From assembly GCA_934462885.1 (NCBI GenBank), contig CAKSJC010000102.1, forward strand, positions 1-6,204: a stretch of 6,204 nucleotides of DNA, written 5' to 3'. A program made the position numbers and the translations under genes. Of the stretch, positions 1-6,016 are shown piece after piece (within the stretch, counting starts at the first letter, position 1; every line of letters starts with the position of its first letter). The stretch comes from an uncultured Eubacteriales bacterium. GTDB lineage: Bacteria > Bacillota > Clostridia > Oscillospirales > CAG-272. The notes under the pieces are model-generated. The model searched no databases. It was not told the DNA's origin and saw only the letters and a program-made list of their open reading frames with translations.

Positions 1-234
1 TCTTTCTTGGAAGAAAGAACCAAAGAACTTTCGGACTGAGGGGAAGCATGGGTGTATTGCAGACGGGTATGGTTCAGTTTAAGTTATTGCCGATACTCAG
101 CCTGCTGACACAGAGCTGTCCGTAAACTGAGTATCTGCGTAAAACAAAGCATAACTAAACTTGTTCGCACGACATCAAAAACTTTCTCATGAAAGTTTTT
201 GGGGGCGCGGGGGTTTTTTTCAAAAATCCCCCGC
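1..234. repeat. Interspersed repeat, copy A (left end cut by window)
   Basis: First of four copies of a unit of about 237 bp. The window starts three bases into hairpin H1 (right part at 1-21). H2 arms are GATACTCAG (92-100) and CTGAGTATC (127-135). H3 arms are AAAAACTTTC (177-186) and GAAAGTTTTT (191-200). H4 arms are GCGGGGG (207-213) and CCCCCGC (228-234). It aligns without gaps to copy B at an offset of 245 bases, with about 16 mismatches in 234 by hand count, mostly in and around the H2 loop. The open frame running from this copy into copy B is repeat sequence with no sign of coding. I see no gene in 1-524. Confidence 0.93.
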
Positions 235-242
235 GGAGACGC

Positions 243-479
243 GGTTCTTTCTTGGAAGAAAGAACCAAAGAACTTTCGGACTGAGGGGAAGCATGGGTGT
301 ATTGCAGACGGGTATGGTTCAGCTTAAATTATTGCCGATACTCAGCTTGCCGACATAAAGCCGTCCGTAAACTGAGTATTTGCATAAACTAAAGCTTAAC
401 TAAATTTGTCCGCACGACATCAAAAACTTTCTTGTGAAAGTTTTTGGGGGCGCGGGGGTTTTTTTCAAAAATCCCCCGC
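243..479. repeat. Interspersed repeat, copy B (complete)
   Basis: Complete unit in tandem with copy A; the only spacer is 8 bases of the GGAGACGC type (235-242). H1 is a 24-base palindrome at 243-266 with GG at its centre. H2 arms are ATACTCAG (338-345) and CTGAGTAT (372-379). H3 arms are 422-431 and 436-445, and H4 arms 452-458 and 473-479. The unit lies just downstream of the cimA stop, beyond a short minisatellite tail. No transposase or clear target duplication is visible, so it resembles a non-autonomous intergenic repeat rather than an insertion sequence. Confidence 0.93.
422..479 (-). terminator. Possible terminator hairpins downstream of cimA
   Basis: Read on the minus strand about 45 bases after the cimA stop, H4 (GCGGGGG/CCCCCGC with an inner U/A stem) is followed by H3, whose 3' arm ends in five T. 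H3 has only a weak CTTTC/GAAAG core and the T run is part of the stem, so this is not a canonical intrinsic terminator. No better candidate exists before the window edge. The same pair occurs between leuA and cimA. Confidence 0.25.
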
Positions 480-481
480 AT

Positions 482-520
482 CGTTCCCTTCGTTCCCTTC
501 GTTCCCCCGTTCTCCCGTTC
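482..520. repeat. Degenerate 9-bp minisatellite tail of copy B
   Basis: Units CGTTCCCTT at 482-490 and 491-499, CGTTCCCCC at 500-508, then shortened units GTTCTCCC (509-516) and GTTC (517-520). It fills the space between hairpin H4 of copy B and the cimA stop. A related tail follows copy C. Confidence 0.8.
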
Positions 521-524
521 CTTT

Positions 525-2099
525 TTAGCGGGTTTTGCCGAGCATATATTCGACGGAATCGCAAAGTGCCTGCCAGCTTGCGTTGATCACGTCGGAGGAG
601 ACGCCGATAGTTCTCCAGACCGACACGCCGTCGGTAGATTCAATGGAGACGCGGACAGCGGAGGCTGTTGCTCTTGAATCGAGTACGCGGACGCGGTAGT
701 CGGTGAGGTGCATTCCGGCGATTTCGGGGTAAAAGCGTGTAAGGGAGCGGCGCAGGGCCTCGTCGATGGCGTTGACCGGGCCGTTTCCTTCTCCTGCGGC
801 GAGCTCTTCTCTGCCGCCCACCGAAATTTTTATGACTGCCGAGGCGGAAAAGGTATCGAGGCCGCTTTCGGTTTTTGCGGCGTCGGCCTCGTCCACAATT
901 ACTTTAAGGGATAAAAGATCAAAGAATCTTTTTCTGCGGCCGACCACCTCGTCGATAAGGAGAGCGAGAGAGGCTCCCGCGTCTTCGTAGTCGAAACCGA
1001 GAGATTCCTTGCGGCGCACCGCCTGTGCGGCGCGGAGGACCCGCGGATCGTTTTTTGAAAACTCATCCTTCGGAAGATATGTACGCATTTTATCTATTAT
1101 CGCGGCGCGTCCGCAGAGTCCGCTGACGACGATATTTCTGCTGTTTCCGACGGTTTCGGGAGAGATATGCTCAAACGAACGCGGAGTTTTTGTAACTCCG
1201 TCGATGTGAGCGCCGGCCTTGTGAGTGAAGGCGTATCCGCCGACGAACGGTTCGCTTTCGGAGAAGCTCATGTTTGCGGCTTCGTTGACTTCGCGAGCGG
1301 TTTTCGTGAGAAGCTTTATTTTGTTCCCGATGCAGTCGAAGCCGAGCTTGAGCTGTAAGACGGGGATGAGCGTGTCAAGATTCGCGTTGCCGCACCTTTC
1401 GCCGATGCCGGAGATTGTTCCCTGCACGTGAGCCGCTCCCGAAAGAGCGGCGGAAACGGAGCAGGCTTCCGCCATTCCGAGATCGTTGTGGCAATGGATT
1501 CCGATATTTTTGTATTTTTTGCATACGGCGGCGGAGATCATTCCGACGACGTCCGGAAGCATACCGCCGTTTGTGTCGCAGAGAACCGCTGTCTCCGCAC
1601 CGGCTTCAAGAGCGGCGCTAACCGCGCTCATGGCGTATTCCGCATTGTCCGAGTAGCCGTCAAAGAAGTGCTCCGCGTCGAAAATTACTTTCTTTCCGCG
1701 GCTTTTTAAGAATAAAATGCTGTCGCGTATCATGCGGAGATTTTCGTCTCCGGTTGTGCCGAGAACCTCCGTCACCTGATAAAGCCAGCTTTTTCCGTAA
1801 ATAACACAAACGGGAACCGGCGCTTCCGCCGCCCATGAAAGCATGCGGCTGTCCGCCGCCTCTTCGCCGGCACGGCAGGTCTGCGTGAATACCGCAAGAC
1901 GCGAGTTTTTTAATTCGAGCGACCCGATTTGACGGAAGAATTCCGCCCCGGCCTCGTCCGTTATCATCCCTGCCTCAATATATGATACGCCCAGCGCGTC
2001 GAGCGCGTGAATAACTTTTATCTTGTCGCTTACCGAAAACTCTACCCCCGCTCCTTGCTCACCGTCGCGTAAAGTAGTGTCAAGTATCTCAATCTTCAT
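525..2099 (-). CDS. cimA: (R)-citramalate synthase, 524 aa
   Basis: Predicted to condense acetyl-CoA with pyruvate to (R)-citramalate, the first step of threonine-independent isoleucine synthesis, in the cytosol. The DRE-TIM barrel fills roughly residues 1-290: DTTLRDGEQ at 7-15 (metal and catalytic residues), DAEHFFDGY at 141-149, CDTNGG at 174-179, the metal-binding HCHND at 202-206, GIGERCGNANL at 231-241 and THKAGAHIDGV at 292-302. A LeuA-type regulatory/dimer domain follows at about 388-520, with GEGNGPVNAIDEAL at 436-449. The order KSWLYQVTEVL (103-113), DAEHFFDGY, QGTISGIGERCGNANL is that of the long citramalate synthase family (about 520-540 aa) rather than LeuA or homocitrate synthase. 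The ATG is fixed by a strong SD 5-6 bases upstream. It is the last gene of the cluster, 273 bases after leuA, with a repeat between. The region after IEAG (about 44-80) departs from what I recall of the family. Specificity is inferred from similarity; the general family is certain. Confidence 0.9.
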   Translation of the reverse strand: MKIEILDTTLRDGEQGAGVEFSVSDKIKVIHALDALGVSYIEAGMITDEAGAEFFRQIGSLELKNSRLAVFTQTCRAGEEAADSRMLSWAAEAPVPVCVIYGKSWLYQVTEVLGTTGDENLRMIRDSILFLKSRGKKVIFDAEHFFDGYSDNAEYAMSAVSAALEAGAETAVLCDTNGGMLPDVVGMISAAVCKKYKNIGIHCHNDLGMAEACSVSAALSGAAHVQGTISGIGERCGNANLDTLIPVLQLKLGFDCIGNKIKLLTKTAREVNEAANMSFSESEPFVGGYAFTHKAGAHIDGVTKTPRSFEHISPETVGNSRNIVVSGLCGRAAIIDKMRTYLPKDEFSKNDPRVLRAAQAVRRKESLGFDYEDAGASLALLIDEVVGRRKRFFDLLSLKVIVDEADAAKTESGLDTFSASAVIKISVGGREELAAGEGNGPVNAIDEALRRSLTRFYPEIAGMHLTDYRVRVLDSRATASAVRVSIESTDGVSVWRTIGVSSDVINASWQALCDSVEYMLGKTR

Positions 2100-2102
2100 T
2101 CA

Positions 2103-2112
2103 ATCACCTCTT
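2103..2112 (-). promoter_or_regulatory. Strong ribosome binding site of cimA
   Basis: AAGAGGTGAT is a near-complete match to the anti-SD end of 16S rRNA and sits 3 bases (5 from the GGTG core) before the cimA ATG at 2099. It gives cimA independent translation despite the repeat that separates it from leuA. Confidence 0.85.
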
Positions 2113-2150
2113 AAAACACGAATTTGGGGACGCGGAGAGACGGGGGACGC

Positions 2151-2387
2151 GGTTCTTTCTTGAAAGAAAGAACCAAAGAACTTTCGGACTGATGGGGAGC
2201 ATGGGTGTATTGCGGACGGGTATGGTTCAGCTTAAATTACCGGCGATACTCAGCTTGCCGACATAAAAAAGGCTGCGCAGTGAGTATCTGCATAAACCAA
2301 AGCTAAAATAAATTTGTCCGCACGACATCAAAAACTTTCCTATGAAAGTTTTTGGGGGTGCGGGGGTTTTTTTCAAAAACCCCCCGC
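2151..2387. repeat. Interspersed repeat, copy C (complete, overlaps leuA 3' end)
   Basis: Same length (237 bp) and orientation as copy B, with about 24 mismatches by hand count. H1 palindrome at 2151-2174 has GA at its centre. H2 arms GATACTCA (2245-2252) and TGAGTATC (2281-2288) are kept although much of the loop between them differs. H3 arms are 2330-2339 and 2344-2353; H4 arms are 2360-2366 and 2381-2387. It fills most of the leuA-cimA gap, and its H4 end plus flank provide the last codons and the stop of leuA. The left flank (2127-2150) is GC-rich and repeats the GACGCGG motif. Confidence 0.93.
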
Positions 2388-3947
2388 ATCGTTTCCCGTA
2401 TCGTTCCCTTCGTTCCCCCCGTTTCCTGTTCCTTTTAGCCATTTGTTAATTGCGCCGAGGTAGGCTTTTATTGAAGCTTTGATTATATCGGCGGAGACGC
2501 CGCGTCCGGTGAAAGAGCTTCCGTTTTTATCTCGGATTTCGACTTTTGCTTCGCCGAGGGCGTCTGTGCCTTCGGTCACGGCGTCGATGCCGTAGGAGTA
2601 GAGCGAGACGTTATCCGCGCCTGCGATACGGTTTATCGCATTGAAGGCGGCGTCGATCGGGCCTTCACCGGGTGCGGCTTCGGTGAGGAGGATTTCCTCA
2701 CCGTTCCGGGATTTGTCTTTAAGTGTGATAAGCGCCATAGCTTTCATATGATTCCCCGACTGTATCTGGAACGTTTGGAGGTAGTATTTTCCCTCAAGTG
2801 AGTCGAGGTATTCGCCGATTATTGCGCGGATATCGTCGTCCGTGATAACGTTGCGCCTGTCGGCGATTTCCTTGAAGCGTGAGAAAGCGGCGTCGATCCC
2901 TCCCTCGTCGAGAGAGTATCCGAGAGCGGCGGCGCGGTCTGCGAAAGCGTGTCTGCCGCTGAGTTTGCCGAGAACTATCGTGTTCGAGTTTAATCCTATG
3001 TCCGCGGGATCCATTATTTCGTAAGTACCGCGTGCCTGCATTACTCCGTGCTGATGTATTCCGCTTGCGTGGGAGAAGGCGTTCACGCCGACAATCGCTT
3101 TGTTCGGCGAGACGGGAACTCCGGAAAGAGAGGCGACAAGGCGGCTTGTTTCAAGAATTTCGGGAGTTTTAACAGCGAATTCGCAGCACTCAAGGTCGCG
3201 TCGTACCTTGAGTGCCATGACGATCTCCTCAAAGGAGGCGTTTCCCGCGCGTTCGCCGAGCCCGTTTACCGTACATTCCACGTATTCCGCTCCCGCGCCT
3301 ATCGCGGCGAGAGTGTTTGCGGTCGCGAGTCCAAGGTCGTTATGGCAGTGAGCCGACAAAGCCCAGTTTCCGGGAACTTTTTCGCGAAGAGCGCGGAGCA
3401 TGGAGGCAAATTCATCGGGAAGCGCGTATCCAACCGTGTCGGGAATGTTGATTATCCTCGCGCCCGAATTTACCGCAGTTTTGACTGCCAGAGCGAGAAA
3501 GTCGCGCTCTGTGCGCGTTGCGTCCTCGCACGAAAATTCGATTTCGTCAAAAATGCCGAGTCCCGCGGCATACGAGACGTTCTCGCGAATTTTGTCTATC
3601 GCCTCGGCGCGCGTTATTTTTAACTTGTTTTCAAGATGTATATCGCTGGTTGCAATAAAAATGTGAAGTCTCTTTCTTTTTGCGCACGAAAGAGCCTGCG
3701 CCGCGCGGTCGATGTCGCTCTTGATCAGTCTCGCGAGCGCGGACACACAAATGTCCGTTTTTTCCGCAATGCCGCGGACTGCCGCGAAATCGCCCTCGGA
3801 AGATGCGGGAAATCCCGCTTCAATAACGTCGATTCCCGTTTTCTGAAGCCGTTTGGCTATTTCAAGTTTCTCAGCCGCGCCGAAATGAACGCCCGGCGTT
3901 TGTTCGCCGTCGCGCAGCGTAGTGTCGCAGAATTTTATTTTTCTCAT
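2373..3947 (-). CDS. leuA: 2-isopropylmalate synthase, 524 aa
   Basis: Condenses acetyl-CoA with 2-oxoisovalerate to 2-isopropylmalate, the committed step of leucine synthesis. From the chosen ATG the protein starts MRKIKFCDTTLRDGEQTPGV; the DTTLRDGEQ motif is at 8-16, IPDTVGY at 168-174, metal-binding HCHND at 200-204, NGLGERAGNAS at 228-238, FSHASGIHQHG at 291-301 and GKLSGRHAF at 327-335. The C-terminal leucine-sensing/dimer domain covers about 385-503. The frame is open 27 codons further upstream, but that extension lies within prmC and precedes the conserved start, so the ATG at 3947 is preferred; its SD (AGGAG, 3962-3966) overlaps the prmC stop at a rather long spacing. Residues 505-524 (rich in G, N, D) are encoded by the flank of an interspersed repeat and are not part of the normal family; the TGA stop lies in the loop of the repeat's terminal hairpin. 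Feedback inhibition by leucine is known for the family and is only assumed here. Confidence 0.94.
   Translation of the reverse strand: MRKIKFCDTTLRDGEQTPGVHFGAAEKLEIAKRLQKTGIDVIEAGFPASSEGDFAAVRGIAEKTDICVSALARLIKSDIDRAAQALSCAKRKRLHIFIATSDIHLENKLKITRAEAIDKIRENVSYAAGLGIFDEIEFSCEDATRTERDFLALAVKTAVNSGARIINIPDTVGYALPDEFASMLRALREKVPGNWALSAHCHNDLGLATANTLAAIGAGAEYVECTVNGLGERAGNASFEEIVMALKVRRDLECCEFAVKTPEILETSRLVASLSGVPVSPNKAIVGVNAFSHASGIHQHGVMQARGTYEIMDPADIGLNSNTIVLGKLSGRHAFADRAAALGYSLDEGGIDAAFSRFKEIADRRNVITDDDIRAIIGEYLDSLEGKYYLQTFQIQSGNHMKAMALITLKDKSRNGEEILLTEAAPGEGPIDAAFNAINRIAGADNVSLYSYGIDAVTEGTDALGEAKVEIRDKNGSSFTGRGVSADIIKASIKAYLGAINKWLKGTGNGGNEGNDTGNDAGGF
2388..2435. repeat. Minisatellite flank of copy C, translated as LeuA tail
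   Basis: Imperfect CGTTCCCTT-like units, including TCGTTCCCTTCGTTCCCC at 2401-2418, matching the tail after copy B. On the minus strand it is read in the leuA frame as a G/N/D/E-rich stretch (GNEGND, TGNDAGG) ahead of the stop. Confidence 0.75.
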
Positions 3948-3961
3948 ATTAGCGAAAATCT

Positions 3962-3966
3962 CTCCT
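3962..3966 (-). promoter_or_regulatory. Ribosome binding site of leuA, overlapping the prmC stop
   Basis: AGGAG shares its first two bases with the TAG stop codon of prmC and lies 14 bases before the leuA ATG at 3947, longer than the usual 5-9. No closer purine-rich match and no nearer ATG or GTG in this frame is seen, so ribosomes finishing prmC may help initiation at leuA. Confidence 0.6.
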
Positions 3967-4801
3967 AAGCGTGGGCGTGATATTTTAATACCGCGCCGCG
4001 TACATTTTTGCCGTAGTCCGTTATGCACTCGTAAGACATATCGTTTTTTTCGGCAGTCTCGCGCATTTTTTCGCCTTGCGCGAATCCGTGCTCAAAAATC
4101 AGCGCGCCGTTCGGCGTCAGATGATTCTTATAAATTTTTGTTATTTTGTTGATTATGCTCATTCCGTCGCCGCCGGTTTCGCCGTCGAAAAGAGCCTGTC
4201 GCGGTTCAAAATCAAGCTCCGGCTCAAGACGGTTCATCTCATCCTCCGAGATGTACGGAGGATTTGACATAATTATATCGAATTTTTCGCATTCGGGGAA
4301 GATATCCCGCGTAGCGTCTCCGATAATTATCCGACACCTGTCCGAAAGTCCGAGCGACTCAATATTCCGAGCGGCGATATCCGCGGTTTTCGGGAAAAGT
4401 TCGACCGCCGTACCCCGCGCGTCGGGGCGCGTGTAAAGGAATGACGCTATCATGCATCCCGAACCGGTGCACAGATCAAGGACATTAGCGTCCGGTTTTG
4501 CCTCTCGGAGCGCTCTTTCAACGATAACCTCGGTGTCGGGGCGCGGGATAAGACAGTTTTCGTCAATGCGGAAGTTCAGTCCGTAAAATTCCCACTCGCC
4601 TATGATGTACTGGAGAGGATAGCGCGAACATCTTTTGGCGAGCGCGGCGTTTAAGGCGACCGAGCAGTAATCCGCGCTTTTTTCGCAGAGAACGGCGGAT
4701 CTGCTCTTCCCTTCAAACTTTTCAATGAGAATGTAAGCCTCAAAATCCGCGTTTTCTATTCCGGCGTCCGCGAGCCTGCCGCGTATTTCCGAAAAAGTCA
4801 T
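3965..4801 (-). CDS. prmC: Peptide chain release factor N5-glutamine methyltransferase, 278 aa
   Basis: SAM-dependent enzyme that methylates the glutamine of the GGQ motif in release factors RF1 and RF2, improving translation termination. The N-terminal helical domain (about 1-75) ends in the PrmC signature PLQYIIGEWEFYGLNF at 62-77. Next come LIPRPDTE at 84-91, the SAM-binding loop DLCTGSGC at 109-116, an acidic residue E134 at the end of strand 2 that should hold the SAM ribose, and NPPYIS at 180-185, the catalytic N-P-P-Y that grips the target glutamine. Length is that of the family. The start follows the yqhQ stop by one base (TGATATG arrangement) and has no clear SD, so translation is probably coupled to yqhQ. 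In many Firmicutes prmC sits next to prfA (RF1); here leuA follows 17 bases later instead. The identification is secure. Confidence 0.95.
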   Translation of the reverse strand: MTFSEIRGRLADAGIENADFEAYILIEKFEGKSRSAVLCEKSADYCSVALNAALAKRCSRYPLQYIIGEWEFYGLNFRIDENCLIPRPDTEVIVERALREAKPDANVLDLCTGSGCMIASFLYTRPDARGTAVELFPKTADIAARNIESLGLSDRCRIIIGDATRDIFPECEKFDIIMSNPPYISEDEMNRLEPELDFEPRQALFDGETGGDGMSIINKITKIYKNHLTPNGALIFEHGFAQGEKMRETAEKNDMSYECITDYGKNVRGAVLKYHAHA

Positions 4802-4802
4802 A

Positions 4803-5900
4803 TCAGTTATCGGTTTTGTCCGCAGCGTCGGATTTTTCCGATGAATCTCCGCCGGCGTGTTCCGTGTTGTCGGAGCCGCTTGTTTTGTCGGATTCTTTCG
4901 TATTGACCGACGAATCTATTCCGCCGAACTCTTCCGGGATAGCGTTAAGAAGCGCGGTTATCGCGACTTCGAGCTGAGCTTCATCGGGTTCAGCCGTAGT
5001 GAGCCGCTGCATCCATAGTCCGGGAGCGGAGAGTATTTTTGTGAAAAGATTGGTATGAGTTCCCGCGTATTTTATAAACTCGTACCCGATACCGACAATC
5101 AGAGGTATGAGAAGTATCTTTGATCCGAAGCGGATCCATACGTTATCCCACGTAAGGAAAGAGTTTACGATAATCGAGATGATGAGCATCACGAAAATAA
5201 AGCTGGTGCCGCAGCGCGGGTGGAATCTGGTGCATTTTGCGGCGTTCGCGGGAGTGAGTTCCATACCGGCTTCAAAGCAGGATACGGACTTGTGCTCCGC
5301 GCCGTGGTATTCGTAGGTGCGCTTTATGTCCGGCATAAGAGACACCGCCCAGATGTATCCGACAAAAATCACTATTCTGATTATTCCCTCAACAAGGGCA
5401 CGAAGTACGGCGTAGCGGCCGATAAAGCCTCCCGAGAGAAAGTCGATTCCGCGCGCCGCAAATGTCGGCAGCATCACGAAAAGCGCGAGTCCGATCACGA
5501 GAACCATTCCGATTCCGCCCATCACCTTCATAATGCGGTCGCCGAACTTTTTTTCTATCCATTTTTCGAATTTGCTTTCGGGCTCGTCTAAATCGACGCC
5601 CTGCATTTCGGCTGATTTTGTGAGCATATCCATGCTCAGCGCGAGCTGTTCAATAAACCCGACGATCCCGCGGATTATCGGAATGTTGAAAAATTTGTTT
5701 TTCTTGCGGAGAGACGTATGCCTCGAATTGCTTACTTTTATTCCGCCGTCGGGAGTCCTGACAGCGAGAGAACACTTGTCTCCCGACTTCATCATAACAC
5801 CCTCAAGAACCGCCTGACCGCCGACAATCCCAATCTTAGGATCGGATATCCTGCCGCCGAATACGCTTTTTATTTTGTTTCCGTTGTTACTTTTTTTCAT
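4803..5900 (-). CDS. yqhQ: DUF1385 family membrane protein (YqhQ-like), 365 aa
   Basis: A conserved Firmicutes membrane protein of unknown biochemical role, sometimes annotated as a predicted metal-dependent enzyme. Visible signatures: GGQAVLEGVMM at 27-37, an amphipathic stretch near 72-90, hydrophobic segments at about 127-148, 166-188, 233-249 and 260-274, YHGAEHKSVSCFEAG at 198-212, HPRCGTSFIF at 227-236, and PGLWMQRLTT at 293-302. The His, Glu and Cys residues in the two central motifs could bind metal, which is inference. Residues 331-365 form a Ser/Asp/Lys-rich, probably disordered tail. The frame is open up to 5984, but methionines at 5984 and 5948 lie upstream of the predicted transcription start. 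The ATG at 5900 has AAAGG eight bases upstream; an ATG at 5924 is possible but has a poorer SD. First gene of the cluster; pairing with prmC is common in Firmicutes and supports the family call. Confidence 0.9.
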   Translation of the reverse strand: MKKSNNGNKIKSVFGGRISDPKIGIVGGQAVLEGVMMKSGDKCSLAVRTPDGGIKVSNSRHTSLRKKNKFFNIPIIRGIVGFIEQLALSMDMLTKSAEMQGVDLDEPESKFEKWIEKKFGDRIMKVMGGIGMVLVIGLALFVMLPTFAARGIDFLSGGFIGRYAVLRALVEGIIRIVIFVGYIWAVSLMPDIKRTYEYHGAEHKSVSCFEAGMELTPANAAKCTRFHPRCGTSFIFVMLIISIIVNSFLTWDNVWIRFGSKILLIPLIVGIGYEFIKYAGTHTNLFTKILSAPGLWMQRLTTAEPDEAQLEVAITALLNAIPEEFGGIDSSVNTKESDKTSGSDNTEHAGGDSSEKSDAADKTDN

Positions 5901-5908
5901 TATGTGTG

Positions 5909-5913
5909 CCTTT
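5909..5913 (-). promoter_or_regulatory. Ribosome binding site of yqhQ
   Basis: AAAGG ends eight bases before the ATG at 5900. It decides this start over the ATG at 5924, whose upstream region has only a weak TGGG. Confidence 0.65.
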
Positions 5914-5949
5914 CGAGTCGACATATTAACCCAGTATATCGTATACATA

Positions 5950-5978
5950 ATTGTACCACATTTAATATAATAATGCAA
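5950..5978 (-). promoter_or_regulatory. Sigma-A type promoter for yqhQ-prmC-leuA
   Basis: On the minus strand TTGCAT (5973-5978) and TACAAT (5950-5955) are separated by exactly 17 bases, and a TGG precedes the -10 box, giving an extended -10. This lies in an AT-rich patch between the GC-rich repeat flank and yqhQ. Transcription would begin near 5943, leaving a leader of about 43 bases before the preferred yqhQ start and ruling out the upstream in-frame ATGs at 5984 and 5948. No leader peptide, riboswitch or T-box fits in so short a leader. Confidence 0.72.
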
Positions 5979-5987
5979 CCCCATGCA

Positions 5988-6016
5988 GGGGACGCGGGGA
6001 ACGACGCGGGGGACGC
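5988..6016. repeat. GC-rich GACGCGG flank of copy D
   Basis: Short imperfect repeats of GGGGACGCGG and GGGAACGACGCGG lead into hairpin H1 of copy D. Similar leaders stand before copy B (235-242) and copy C (2127-2150), so they belong to the repeat's boundary. It abuts the yqhQ promoter region, leaving about 10 bases to the -35 box. Confidence 0.65.

Noticed and set aside
302..330. Possible plus-strand promoter inside the repeat (TTGCAG, 17 bases, TAAATT)
   Set aside because: Only 3/6 and 4/6 matches; the boxes vary between copies and no plus-strand gene follows.
161..358. Open frame of 65 codons spanning copies A and B on the plus strand
   Set aside because: It lies wholly in the tandem repeat, crosses the copy junction, has no SD, and its residues simply translate the hairpins.
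1..479. CRISPR array or tandem regulatory RNA array
   Set aside because: Units of 245 bp with no unique spacers and no cas genes; the tandem A/B pair is simply two copies of the interspersed repeat.
2100..2372. T-box or leucine leader before cimA
   Set aside because: The whole gap is accounted for by copy C, which also occurs away from amino-acid genes; no T-box core or leucine-codon run is seen.
2227..2442. Open frame of 71 codons on the minus strand in copy C
   Set aside because: It overlaps the leuA end and repeat in another frame, and has no recognisable motif or SD.
3048..3623. Plus-strand open frame of 191 codons antisense to leuA
   Set aside because: Shadow of a strongly conserved gene on the other strand; no SD and no family resemblance.
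3948..4028. N-terminal extension of LeuA
   Set aside because: It would overlap the prmC 3' end, and the conserved family start is the internal ATG at 3947.
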